DNA from: Paulinella micropora
Taxonomy: Eukaryota > Cercozoa > Imbricatea > Euglyphida
Assembly: GCA_009731375.1 (NCBI GenBank)
Contig: BJOX01000157.1
Coordinates: 710,178 to 774,177, forward strand
DNA: 64,000 nt
Reading direction: 5' to 3'
Shown here: positions 21,043 through 30,818 of the stretch, in pieces
Layout: each line of letters begins with the position of its first letter
Numbering within the stretch: position 1 is the stretch's first letter
Translations under genes and position numbers: made by a program
The notes under the pieces: generated by a model
Seen by the model: the letters and a program-made list of their open reading frames with translations, nothing else
Databases searched by the model: none
Told to the model about the DNA's origin: nothing

Positions 21043-22912
21043 TTGTTGTTTTTTTTTCCTACTGGCATCAAGAATCAACTCCTTTTTACTGGCAACTTGT
21101 AGGAAGCGTACATGAAGTCTTCTGAAGCTTTCTTGACAGAAACGGCGCTCATGAAACGAGTAAACAGCTTCATTCTATGCTACTCGAAATTCAGGTTTCG
21201 GGTGAGAGCCACCCCAGGCTAGCTTTTGCTGGCCTGGGGTGGCTCTCTCGCAGCCGAAACCCGAATTTTCGATGTTGTAGCACAAGCCTAATCCTAGCTC
21301 TTGCTACTGACAGGTGTCCCAATGGGAAGAGAAACTGCTGCCGATCTTGAAAGCGGAGGACGAGCGTGTGGTGTTCGACATCAACACGTACGGCAACAGC
21401 GTGCTCGCGAGACTGAGCGAGCTCAGCTTGCATGAATCAGCCACCAACTCAGGTCAACGCTATGTTTATCTTTATGTTTATGTTTATGTTACATGTTGTA
21501 TTACGTTATGTTACATGTTATGTTACATGTTATGTTATGTATGTCATGTTATGTTATGTTACGTCGTTTTGAATTATGCACTCTTTTCTTTTCACTGCAT
21601 CACGCCAAGTATGTTACGTCAATCAGCCTGTCGCTACGTTGGTTTGAATGTCAAGCGGTCGCCTGGCGGGAATGCTACATTATGTTAACTTATGTTGCAT
21701 CAATTCTGCCTGTTTGCTGCAGACATGGTGCATGGTTTTGACCAAGTCGTTGCGGGGCGCGAAAAGTTTGACATCAGCAGGATATTCTTGGCCACCTTGC
21801 AGATGGTACGCTTGGTCTACACCACCTTATAATGCGGGTTTCAAGTGTGCGAGAGAAACAGCCACCCCAGGCCAAAAAGCCGGCCTGGGGCGGCTCTCTC
21901 GCATTGTGGGCTAGTGTAGAATGAGCCTAATGTTCTCACTCTTACTGGTGAGCATGGTTTGGCTTTTGTGTGTTGTGTTGAGGCGAATGAGTACAACTTG
22001 GAAATCGTGCCGCAGCAGACCAGCAAAGGATCTGAGAACTCTGGTCACACCCAACTAGCAACTTGCCCAACTTTGAACTCGTCTTTCTCAATCTGTACCT
22101 TTTGAGATACGAACATGCTAAGCACATCATGTCAAAGACATTCTCATGAGGTTTTAAAGGATGGCTTCGGCATTGTCGAAGCACTTTGATGGATGGAGAA
22201 CGATGCAATCTAACTTGTACTATCTTGCCTTTTGATTGATACTGATTTGCCGCCTCGCTTGTAGAACATTGTCCTCAAAATGTGTGTGTGTGTGCGTGTT
22301 TCTTGTGGTGTGCTCTAGTCCAAACTTTTTCCCTCAAGCTTCTTCGCGAAAAGCGTACCAGAGCCATGGACGATTTCATTGCGCCCTCCATACAAGCCAA
22401 AGTAAATCGCAAATCTCAGCCGACCGTTGCAGTTGCGAAAAAAGCAGACCAAGAGGAGAAAGAAGACCAGCTTCCTTTGGACAGAAAAGAGAAAGAGAAC
22501 CAACCTATTTTAGCAAGAGAAGACAACGTGTCTACGAAGAAGGCTAAGCGATCACGGCGCAGCGCCAGTCTCGCACTGGTCACGCCCCATGCTACACTAC
22601 CCCCCCCCCCCCCCCCCCCCCTTTCNNNNNNNNNNAGGTTTCGGGTGCGAAAGAGCCACCCCAGGCCAGCTTTTGCTGGACTGGAGTGGCTCTCTCGAAT
22701 CCGAAACCCAAATTTTCTGCATGGGAAACAACAACAAAGCTGAGTGTGTGCCATCATTACCATTTTCATGGTTGTAGGGAGGCAAAGACAGTGAGCCGCA
22801 GAAGAAACACAAGGCCCCACACAATACGTCCAAAAAGGCGAAGAAACCCCGCAAGCAGGTGCAGTTTTCGGAAACGATCCAAGTCAAGACATACGAAGAG
22901 GCCGAGCAATAG
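13333..22912 (+). CDS. NCAPH2: condensin-2 complex subunit H2 (kleisin), about 24 exons
   Basis: The N-terminal exons (13,333-13,382; 13,451-13,496; 13,541-13,586; 13,649-13,675; 13,730-13,866; 13,901-13,991; 15,424-15,484) encode [17 protein letters not shown] and [20 protein letters not shown], hallmarks of the NCAPH2 N-terminus that engages the SMC2 neck. Later exons include 16,049-16,121; 16,640-16,691; 16,755-16,833; ~16,962-17,132; 17,328-17,402; 17,640-17,675; 17,924-18,002 and 18,080-18,210 (PFAKGRTYTVP); 19,842-19,884; 20,130-20,212; 20,486-20,533; 21,103-21,159; 21,314-21,452 ([17 protein letters not shown]); 21,723-21,805 ([15 protein letters not shown]); 21,983-22,043 (ANEYNLEI); 22,364-22,578; 22,778-22,912. 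The last exons match the C-terminal winged-helix region of the family. Phases agree at every junction except 16,121/16,640, which is off by one base, so that border or base is uncertain. The ~670-aa product extends beyond animal homologues in a Lys-rich tail. Condensin II compacts chromosomes in the nucleus at mitosis. Confidence 0.9.
13998..15382. repeat. tetranucleotide (ATCT/GATA, CTAC) arrays in NCAPH2 intron 6
   Basis: Arrays at about 13,998-14,165, 14,275-14,326, 14,415-14,442, 14,832-15,034 and, in the opposite phase (TAGA, then CATA), 15,135-15,382. They produce spurious frames of repeated Tyr-Leu-Ser-Ile. The islands between them (14,327-14,414; 14,443-14,830) hold no supported exon. 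Confidence 0.9.
15588..15861. mobile_element. TIR-bearing MITE, TA-flanked, in NCAPH2 intron
   Basis: Terminal inverted repeats of roughly 37 bases begin GACATTTGGTCCCGGTC and end GACGGGTCCAAATGTC, both continuing into a GTCACTTGAC / GTCAAGTGACC segment. TA dinucleotides flank each end, as expected for Tc1/mariner-type elements. A ~70-base unit is tandemly duplicated inside (about 15,698-15,838). A degraded relative with GACCCGAATAGGATGG and CTATTCGGGTC ends lies near 16,365-16,490. There is no transposase, so it is non-autonomous. Confidence 0.7.
16124..18425. repeat. simple-repeat tracts in NCAPH2 introns
   Basis: Includes (GATA)n 16,124-16,182, (CTTT/CCTT)n 16,549-16,620, (AC)n and (CATA)n 16,697-16,750, (TTTGTC)n 17,155-17,262, (GTAT)n 17,286-17,314, TA-rich palindromes 17,735-17,810 and 17,878-17,922, (TATC)n 18,039-18,072, and ATTGAT/ATAGAT/ATACAT hexamers 18,218-18,425. 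Short exons sit between them. Confidence 0.85.
17471..17578. repeat. palindromic MITE-like repeat, copy 3
   Basis: GATCCGAAATTTTGGTTTC...GCCACCCCCCAGG...CCTGGGGTGGCTCTCTCGC and ACCCGAAACCCGAATTTC form a long imperfect palindrome in an NCAPH2 intron. Confidence 0.8.
18470..18720. repeat. diverged tandem repeat, unit about 75-85 bases
   Basis: CGTTTTGAGC, CATTAGAAA(A/G)CACTGATTGAGAG and GACTAGT(G/A)AGCAA recur two to three times. Intronic, non-coding. Confidence 0.6.
18840..19600. repeat. minisatellite of about 60-base units in an NCAPH2 intron
   Basis: At least ten imperfect copies built around GTCTTAGTCGCC, a C(A/C)TAC.T.G(C/G).GGAGTTCATT box and ATCTGTTTCT. Unit length varies between about 50 and 65 bases. 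A (CATA)n array (18,910-18,949) interrupts the first units. No supported exon within. Confidence 0.85.
20005..20107. repeat. palindromic MITE-like repeat, copy 4
   Basis: ACCCTAAAATTCGGGTTTC...GGCCAGCTTTTCCTGGCC...CTCTCGCACCC, an inverted repeat ending about 22 bases before an NCAPH2 exon. Confidence 0.8.
20522..20695. repeat. tandem repeat containing a splice-donor-like word
   Basis: About four imperfect ~45-base units share GAAACTGTAACTT(G/A)CC and GTAGCCAGAT. The first unit includes the exon end at 20,533 (GAAACT|GTAACTT), so the donor-like sequence is repeated downstream in the intron. Confidence 0.7.
20705..21055. repeat. (TTC)n, (CT)n and poly-T tract around a 103-base assembly gap
   Basis: (TTC)n 20,706-20,773, (CT)n 20,775-20,875, N run 20,886-20,988 and poly-T 20,989-21,041. 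The gap has no readable content. It falls in an intron, so no exon is known to be lost. Confidence 0.9.
21174..21282. repeat. palindromic MITE-like repeat, copy 5
   Basis: TTCTATGCTACTCGAAATTC...GGCTAGCTTTTGCTGGCC...GAAACCCGAATTTTCG. Inverted repeat in the intron between the NCAPH2 exons ending at 21,159 and starting at 21,314. Confidence 0.8.
21820..21921. repeat. palindromic MITE-like repeat, copy 6 (diverged)
   Basis: GCGGGTTTCAAGTGTGCGAG...CAGGCCAAAAAGCCGGCCTG...GGCTCTCTCGCA, ending GTGTAGAA. Intronic in NCAPH2. Confidence 0.75.
22587..22722. repeat. palindromic MITE-like repeat, copy 7, with poly-C and gap
   Basis: ATGCTACACTACC followed by a C run and a 10-N gap (22,626-22,635), then GGTTTCGGGTGCG...GGCCAGCTTTTGCTGGA...CCGAAACCCAAATTTTC. 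Lies in the last NCAPH2 intron. Confidence 0.75.
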
Positions 22913-23314
22913 CACGTGCAGACTGCACAGATCCTAGTCAACACGTTTGACAAGGGGGTCGAGCAATAATATGTGCAGGCTTCCACCGGCCTGATGTTAC
23001 ATTCATTATCTGACCCTTGGTTATTCCGGTGGGAAATTTCTTCATGAATCACCCGAAGATGTTTTTGCCTTGCGCTGGCGGCCATTCTCTCTCCTTTCTC
23101 CTAGGTCTGCATATGGCATTGAGACATGGCAGGTTCCCCACTGATATTAATGATGCTCGTTGTCCAGCCTGTCTGTCTTCTCCTGCCTGTTTCTGGGAGC
23201 CTGTACATAGGCAAGCTGGGGCCTATTTCATTTACACTGTCTACCAGTATTTCAGAAGACCTCTCACTCTCGTTCTTCGAGGCTCTCACACTCCTTTCCC
23301 CTCCCTTCCTCCCT

Positions 23315-23357
<43 letters not shown>

Positions 23358-23382
23358 TCTCCTCTCTCTCTCTCCTCTCTCT

Positions 23383-23450
<68 letters not shown>

Positions 23451-23575
23451 TATACTGTTACACATACCTCACTCCTTCCACACTCCCCGGCCCCTGCCCA
23501 TCCCATAACACCCACCCAACCCTCCCTTCCTCCCCCTTTCCCCGGTAACACACGCACATATATCACCACTCCCTG

Positions 23576-23615
<40 letters not shown>

Positions 23616-24331
23616 ACTCTCTCTCTTCCCGGCTCCCTGCCATCCTTTTTCTCTTAGAGACTCTGTCGATAAGAGCTCAGAGTCGGTCTGTGAGAAAATT
23701 TCACTGTTAAATATTAACCCTTAACTTAATATCGATTCACTTAAGTGGACTGAATCCACTTAAGCGGATGGGATCGTGCATAGTATCAGAGGTCGGGAAA
23801 CGTAAAAGACAAGTTTCTCTCACACCCGCGACAAAGTACCACAGCGCGTTCACTTTCTTTGTGTTAGACCGATAGTGTAAAGCCACCAATGGTAGCTCGT
23901 ATAAAAAAGTCAGTAATACAACCAAACACAGTCCTCAAAAGATGAGAATGATGTCTCGTTGTATTAGCTCAGTAAAGCAGGAAAAGAAAACTGCAACAGA
24001 CCAGAAATAAAATGACATTAGATCTAATCCGGACAAACGATACTGGAAAAATGTTACTTTTTACCTGCTATCCGGGGGGTGATGCCTACACTACCCCCTC
24101 CCGATTTTAAGACGGAAATATTATTTTCGTTAATGTTATAGCGTCTGATTTCTTTCTGCAACTTGTATGTCACGGGTCATGTAGTCATGCCACACAGCGC
24201 ATCAACACACTGTGACGGATAGACGCAGCCTTGAAATCAACTGACGAAGTGCCTCCGCAATGCTTCCCGTCGTTAACCTGCAACCGGAGCGTCCCCCTCT
24301 TACCGGTCGTCGACTTCCCACAACGCAGAAT
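22913..24331. other. intergenic sequence downstream of NCAPH2
   Basis: No gene recognised. (CT)n and (CA)n tracts occupy about 23,318-23,450 and 23,580-23,614. A dispersed repeat shared with 7,255-7,470 occupies about 23,905-24,085. The stretch 24,085-24,331 shows nothing identifiable and ends in AGAAT, the left target duplication of the copia element. Confidence 0.5.
23905..24085. repeat. dispersed repeat, copy 2 (partner near 7,255-7,470)
   Basis: Shares ACCAAACACAGTCCTCAAAA, GAGAATGATG and TATTAGCTCAGT with copy 1, in the same orientation, then a G-rich word after TTACC. Possible solo LTR of the gypsy family, unproven. Confidence 0.6.
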
Positions 24332-24522
24332 TGTTAGGCCTATTAATATAATTAATAGTATAGTCAGTATGGGCCGGCATATGTAATATGTGTCGTTAGA
24401 GCCATTACGTATGTCCGGCCTAGTATGTAATCGGGCCGTTCCCTTGGCGCCCTTTTCTCGATAAAGCAGTTTCTACTGTAGGACACAGCAAGTACACTGC
24501 AGATTATTAAGTTAGTCTCACA
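24332..24522 (+). repeat. left LTR of the copia element
   Basis: 191 bases, TG...CA ends, strongly similar to the right LTR (shared GTCAGTATGGGCCGGCATAT, CCGGCCTAGTATGTAATCGG, GGACACAGCAAGTA). Differences are mostly substitutions plus a short length difference near 24,460, so the LTRs have had time to diverge. Preceded by AGAAT. Confidence 0.95.
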
Positions 24523-24538
24523 TGTTATAGAGACTTGT
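24523..24538 (+). promoter_or_regulatory. probable primer-binding site
   Basis: TGTTATAGAGACTTG directly follows the left LTR. It resembles the TGGTATCAGAG primer site used by many copia elements (initiator Met tRNA), with one substitution and one deletion. Confidence 0.5.
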
Positions 24539-25506
24539 AGCGTGAACGTTAGGTCTAGTAGACAGGCTTTATTCACTTATCGCGTACTATCGGGGCGTGC
24601 GGAAGGCTGCCATCGAAAATACTAACTGGTGTACGTGCGGACATATGCCAAGTTTTTAGGTTGTTTTAGTGTGGTCCAAAACGAATGCAACTATAACTTT
24701 TGAAGTTTTCAACCTTTCTGTGATCTGTTTTTTTTGTTAGAAAGATCACGATGAAATATTGTCCCCACCGTGACTGTTTTCAAACATCGAAAAAAAATTG
24801 AAATTCAAATTTAAAATTCAAATTCAAAATGTTGTGTTTATTCATTGGAAAAAAGTTCATGGGCAAAGGTTGTATATAATTCGCCAAAATTTGGTAGGTG
24901 CTAATATCAAGTATGAGCTTTCAGAATTTAAAGTCGGTTTGAAAAAAGAAGCAGTATTGAAGGAGGAGTAGTTTCCTGTGTTTTTTTCCCTGTGACGTGA
25001 ACGAATTCGACTTAAAAAAAGTTGTTCAATGTGGTTTTAACTATATTTCTTAGTTATGGGTTTATTTTACATGTCGGCAGGAAGCTATCTTTGAAAACCT
25101 TACTGTTGTATGTCAAGATCCCTTAACAAACGAAAGCTTGTTTCCCAACTTTTTGACACCATCTTTATTGGAAAAAATACAAAGAAATTTCCCCGATTTT
25201 CGCGGTTGTCCTGGCCCGGCCAACCTGGGAAAAAGCTCGGAGGGGAGGGTTCCATGAGTGCATCAGATATCTCTTAGCACAAAGCATATCATAGGTATCT
25301 ACATATATAGACAGCAACCTTCAATCACTTGTACAAAATATTTCTTGATACTTTCATTTGTAGGCTACAAACCAGCTAGGAGAAAACCACTTATTTTTGT
25401 TTGTCGAAACATGAAAATCTCATATTTCGAAGCTTGAGTATTATTTCTTGCACAGGTGAATAGTTGAACCATTTTGTATTATCATTAAATGTATTTCTCC
25501 AACTTA
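24539..25506 (+). other. copia leader or unidentified insertion, left part
   Basis: No gene. The word GTGCGGAAGGCTGCCA at about 24,598 recurs in three copies at 48,299-48,390, on the other side of the Polinton, showing that both sides belong to one leader. The AT-rich segment from about 24,650 to 25,506 has no recognised content and may be a further insertion. Confidence 0.5.
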
Positions 25507-25737
25507 GTAGGTTCTAAGCAAAATAAACCAAAATCCTTTGGTGGAGCTTTAGTTTATGATAATACAAGATTATGTAATCTGTAAATGTCTGTGGAATACA
25601 CAAACTCAAAATCACAAAACCAGCATTTTTATGGTTTGGGAACATATACATCTTAGTATTCATCCGTTTTAAGACTTTTAAGTATCATAAACTAAAGCTC
25701 CACCAAAGGACTTTTGTTTATTTTGCTTAGAACCTAC
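25507..25737. repeat. palindromic element with 55-base arms
   Basis: Arms at 25,507-25,561 and 25,683-25,737 are near-perfect reverse complements (GTAGGTTCTAAGCAAAATAA... and ...TTATTTTGCTTAGAACCTAC) around a ~120-base AT-rich centre. No coding content, so it is MITE-like. Its right end contains GAACCT, which is duplicated at the far side of the Polinton (47,466-47,471), so the Polinton inserted into its terminal bases. Confidence 0.85.
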
Positions 25738-26044
25738 TACTATAGGTACCACTATAGCACACTTGTCTATTTATATAAAATAATGCTATTTTTATATAAA
25801 TTAGTCTTACTATTAATTTCAACAAAAATATACATAATTTTATCCAAATTCAATATAACAATCATTAAGCCTTAAATAGTCTATATTTGAATTTCTCTCA
25901 AACTCTAAAAAAAGATAACTTATCTTTTTTTGCCAAATAAATACTAAAAGACATTAAAACCTGTTTCTTAGTTTTTACTGCTGTGCTGAACTTAGTTATC
26001 TTTTTTGAAAAAATTAAAAGTCCTCCCTATTGCGAGTTTGATTA
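25736..26044 (+). repeat. left terminal inverted repeat of the Polinton-type element
   Basis: Runs from ACTACTATAGG to GCGAGTTTGATTA and matches the reverse complement of 47,156-47,465 with few differences. Rich in AAAAAGATAACTTATCTTTTT-type inner inverted repeats. Confidence 0.95.
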
Positions 26045-26141
26045 TTTCTATTTAAATAAATAAAAATTATATTATATATATTTAAAAAAATCACGAGCGA
26101 TTTTTCCTATATAACACAAAAACAAGTTTTTGATTATATAA

Positions 26142-26363
26142 ATGGGTAGAAAACCTACATATACTGCAGAGGAGGCAAGGGCGAAACACGCTGAACGCAT
26201 GAGAGAATATCAGAGAAGAAATAAAGAGAAAGCACTTATGAGAGCAAAAGAATATTATCAAAAAAACAAGGCAGACATACTGAGAAAATCAAAAGAGAAA
26301 AGAGAAAAAATCAAGGCTGACCTTATTAGGCTCCAGAGTATTGTCGGCCAAATTGAGACCTGA
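26142..26363 (+). CDS. small highly basic protein of unknown function
   Basis: 73 aa, dominated by Lys/Arg/Glu in an apparent single long helix (RMREYQRRNKEKALMRAKEY, then KNKADILRKSKEKREK). Start chosen at ATGGG just after a TATATAA-containing stretch and an ATCACGAGCGATTTTT hairpin-like word resembling that before the fibre gene. The YY.KNK..I..K..EKR pattern is common in small proteins of large DNA viruses and their parasites. Role unknown, with DNA binding plausible from charge. Confidence 0.6.
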   Translation: MGRKPTYTAEEARAKHAERMREYQRRNKEKALMRAKEYYQKNKADILRKSKEKREKIKADLIRLQSIVGQIET

Positions 26364-26472
26364 AAAAAAAAATGAATTTCATATTAAAGATAATATAATA
26401 TTATATATATATATATATATATTTATATATAAATAAAAAGTATTTTTTGAAAAATTATATTCCAATTAATAT

Positions 26473-29400
26473 ATGTCGAACACCATCGACTATGGCGGGC
26501 ACAAATGGAACCTAGACAAACTCACAGAGGCTAATATAATATTCCAAATAAGGCAAAACAAGTTGTATGTGAAAAAGCCAAATGGTAGTAGGTTTTACGA
26601 CATAACAACTACGAGGGGAGCACTATCTGACCCTGAAAGGTTTTATTCTGAACCTGAGCGAAAACAAAGGGAACGAAAATATGTTGAACCACAAGTAATA
26701 GATTTCAATGGCTATAAACTGATAAGGAGGGACACTGAACACAATCTACCAGTGGGGCAATCTGTATATTCTATAAAATTAAGTAAATCAATGTCTCAAA
26801 AAGTGAAAAAGTTTCCATTAGAGGGTATCATCGGCATGATCGGATCTATAATTGAAGACTTTAAAACACTTTACAAAGACAATGACTTAATACAAATACG
26901 TATTAGTGCTATTCCTTCAACTTGGAATGTTCAAAACCAAAAATTAATAAAAGTAAAAGATTTCAATTTAGAAGATATACTGACTAGATTAGAATCTATA
27001 CTGCAATCAAACGACGAAAACTATATGGACGAAGAAGGAGCAACAATGGAACTTATTGATTTCAATTTTGTGGGTGTAAGGATGCCAGGAGGAGGAGCAA
27101 GATTGAAGGCAATAACAGAAACAGACATGTATAAAAAGAAAGGTGTAATACGAATAAATAATGATGACAACATATGTTTGGCAAGTGCAATAGTTGTAGC
27201 AAAGGCAAAAATAGAAAAGCATCAAAAGTATTCACAAATCAAGGACGGACGCAGAATCCAAGACGAACTGGCGAACAAACTACATGAGGAGGCTGGTGTC
27301 ATGAAAGATTTGTGTGTGCTTTCCGAAATTAGTGAGTTTGATAGACATATAGACTATAACATTGTTATTGTTGAATATCCAGACAAAATCGTATATAAGA
27401 CTGAGATGAAGGACAAAAAATATATATACATACTAAAAACAATGAACCATTACGACACCATAACAAGTATGAAAGCATTCTTATCAAAACGAAACTTTTG
27501 CGAGAAATGTATGAAGGGATACGAACATAATCACGCATGTGAATTCAAATGTAATATATGTCTAACCGAAGGATGTAAAGGATATGACAATATTTCAAAA
27601 TGGAAAACGTACAATGAGTGTAATAGAAAGTTTCCTAATGATGAATGTTTCAACAATCATAAACAAAATGAGTTGTGTGATGTAAAGAAGAAATGTGTCA
27701 CGTGTGCTAAGACATGCAAAGGAGAATATAAATGCGGATATGAAAAATGTAGGAACTGCAAAGAACTAAAACCTTTATGGCACTAATGTGAGATAAAGAA
27801 AAAAGTCATACACGCACCATCAACAAAATATGTATTCTTTGATTTTGAAGCAAATCAAGAGACAGGAATTCACATTATCAATCATTCAGAAAGTCAATAT
27901 TTCGATGGAAGGGGCCCCGCCCCTTTCCAAACCCTTGGCGAACAAGGTGGGGGTATGGTAGGGTGTGAAACCCCCTCCGACAGCACACCAATCATACATA
28001 AAAACATTGAACAATTCTGTGAGTGGGCGTTGGGTGTGAAGCATAAGGGCTATACATTCATAGCACATAATGCGCGGGGGTATGATTGTCAATTTGTGCT
28101 GAAATGGTTAATTGAAAAAGGCATAACTCCATTTGTAATCTATGAAGGTGGAAAAATAATGATGATGTCTATTGGTAATGGAAAAGAACAGATTAGATTT
28201 ATAGATAGTCTATCTTTCCTTACTATGCCTTTATCTGATTTTCCTGATACATTTGGACTTACAGAATTAAAGAAAGGATATTTTCCTCACTTTTTCAATA
28301 AAACAGACAACCAATCATACATAGGGAATATGCCAGACAAAGATGACTATGGTTATAACTCATTTTCAAAGAAGAAAAGAGATGATTTTCTAAAATGGTA
28401 TGATGAGCAAAAAAGCAAAGTATTTGATTTCAATAAAGAAATGATTGAATATTGTCATAGTGATGTAGATATACTAAGACGGGGGTGTATTGAGTTTAGG
28501 AAACAATTTATGGAGTTTGGTATTGATCCATTTCAATACACTACAATTGCCTCTACATGTATGGCACTATTCAAAGCAAACTACATGCCTGAGGACAGCA
28601 TAGCAGTCATACCGACAAACAGAACAGACAAAGCAAAAACAAGTCGTATGTGTGTGGAATGGTTAGCATACAGAGAAAAAAAGGACAATGCCAAAATTCA
28701 ACATGGTCTAAATGGTAAAGAAAAAATACTAAACTTACCGAAAGGTGTGAAAGCCTACTTAGATGGATATGACGAGAAAACAAAAACGGCATATGAGTTC
28801 CATGGTTGTTATTGGCACGGGTGTCCTGAGTGCTTTAATGGAAACGAACTGAATAGAGAAAGGTCTGTTAATAAAACATTTAGGCAACTATACAAGGAAA
28901 CTAAACTACGAGAAACTTTAATAAGTCAGCATCCTGAAGTTAGTCAATTAATAACAATATGGGGGTGTCAATGGAATAGGATAAGAACAAAGGAAGAATT
29001 CAAAGGCACAATAGAAGAGACATTAATTGAGCAAGAAACAATCAATCCACGACATGCTATGTTTGGTGGAAGAGTGAATGCTCTGTCTCTATACTGGAAG
29101 TCAATGAGTGAGTATCAGTATGCTAAGTATATAGATGTGTGCTCTCTCTATCCGACGGTTATGTACTATGACCCCTATCCTGTGAAACACCACAAAGCAA
29201 TAAGAGGAAAAGAAGCATATGATATGTTGAATAATAAAACAGCATTTGGCATAGCAAAAATAAAAATACTACCACCTAGAGGACTAATTCACCCAGTCCT
29301 TCCATGTCAAGATAGAGGAAAGATGATGTATTATCTATGTAATAAATGTGGCAAGGAAGGCTTACAGGACAAATGTCAGCACACTGACGAGGACAGAATA

Positions 29401-30516
29401 CTGACAGGCACATGGGCAACACCACTTATTTACAAAGCAATACAAAAAGGCTACAGACTTATTAAAACTTATGAATTATGGCATTGGAACGAGCAGACAA
29501 CGGAACTATTCAAAGAATATATTAAAACATTTCTAAGAGTGAAACAGGAATCAAGTGGCTATCCTTCAAATGTCATAACAGAAGAAGACAAAGACAACTA
29601 CATTAAGGACTATGAAGAAAAGATGAAAATTAAATTAGATAAAAGCAAGATTGAAAAGAATGAAGGTAGAAGGGCTGTGGCAAAACTCTGTCTAAACTCA
29701 CTATGGGGAAAATTTGGACAACAAAACAACAAGACACAAACAAAAATAGTAAGGAGTGAAGCAGAACTATACAAAATACTAAACGACAAAAAGATAAATG
29801 AAGTATCAATCAATGTGATAAACAAAGAATGCTTAGAACTATCTTACAACCTACACCCAGAAAAAGTATCAGACCCATACAATACAAATATCTGTGTAGC
29901 ACTATTTACTACAGCACACGCACAGATGAGATTGTATGATATGATGGACAGATTAGGTAATAGAGTATTATACCACGACACAGATAGTGTGATTTATTCG
30001 GTAGATGAAAAAGAAGGACAGACAACAATACCGACAGGAGATTTATTGGGGCAATGGACAGACGAATTGATAGATAAAAAGACAAAGATAAGTAGAAAGA
30101 TAACCACATTTGTTGGAGCAGGTCCTAAATCCTACGGCTACATACTAGATGACGGAACTACGAAAATGAAATTAAAGGGCTTCTCAATGAATTACGAGAC
30201 TTGTAAGAAATTGAACTTGGTAAATATGTTTAGTATTATGAGCAACGGATTACAAGTACAAGACACTGAACTATCTAAGAAGGCATATGAAGAATTAGAG
30301 GACTTACTTGAAACAAAAGGTGAAAAGTGTATAGCAAAGAATGTGGCAGAGGCTGGAAATTTAACCATTCACACCAACAGCAAAATAACGAGAAACAAAA
30401 AGACTAAAACAATTTCGTCTGAGCACATACAAAAGATATTTTCATTTACTTACACAAAAAGAGTAATACAACCACTAAAAGAAAACCAGATTACAACATT
30501 ACCATACGGCTATTAA
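26473..30516 (+). CDS. polB: protein-primed family B DNA polymerase, interrupted by one in-frame TAA
   Basis: One register spans 26,473-30,516 with a single internal stop (TAA, 27,784-27,786). Before it are ~437 residues ending in a Cys/His-rich zinc-binding block (about residues 350-435, with CEKCMKGYEHNHAC and CNICLTEGC). After it come the 3'-5' exonuclease motifs DFEAN, HNARGYD and YCHSDVD (about residues 456, 531 and 659), and polymerase motifs A DVCSLYPTVM (~887), B KLCLNSLWGKFG (~1,070) and C YHDTDSV (~1,166). The C-terminus ends in PYGY. This class extends from a terminal protein and replicates linear DNA. The N-terminal region is a candidate for terminal-protein function, unproven. 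A GC-rich in-frame insert (27,907-27,980) lies between Exo I and Exo II. Apart from the stop the gene looks intact. Confidence 0.93.
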
Positions 30517-30818
30517 GCAAAAAAGAAAGGAATTCACAAAAAAGGAAAAAAGAAAAAAAAAGGCATCAGGTAAAGAATGGTTTTTGAAGAGCAAGCGGTG
30601 AGAGTTGAACCGCCGACAATGACGGACAACATCACCAACTTACTAAATTTAATAAGTTACACCACCCCTAACCATGACAGAGGACTGATAAATTTTTTGT
30701 GTCGTGTTTTTCTCCTCAGTCAATGCACAATGTCATCACATGGTTTTTCTGAGAAAATGCGAAAGCACAGAAACATTTCTAAGTTTTCGCAGTTTTGGCC
30801 TACTTTCTCGCAGAAGAG

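Noticed and set aside
23280-23620. Frames rich in Arg-Glu or Ser-Leu on both strands
   Set aside because: Arise from (CT)n/(GA)n and (CA)n arrays in all frames. No domain.
24332-24522. Left LTR as an unrelated solo LTR
   Set aside because: It and the right LTR share the same 5-base flank (AGAAT), and leader repeats occur on both sides of the insert, indicating one element.
26473-30516. Alternative genetic code explaining the internal TAA
   Set aside because: TAA, TAG and TGA all terminate other intact frames of the element and host exons, so a reassigned stop is not needed.
30585-30670. tRNA-like stretch (reverse strand contains GGCGGTTCAACTC) just after polB
   Set aside because: The T-loop-like word is present, but neither the T stem, anticodon stem nor acceptor stem pairs when laid out. 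Not supported as a tRNA.
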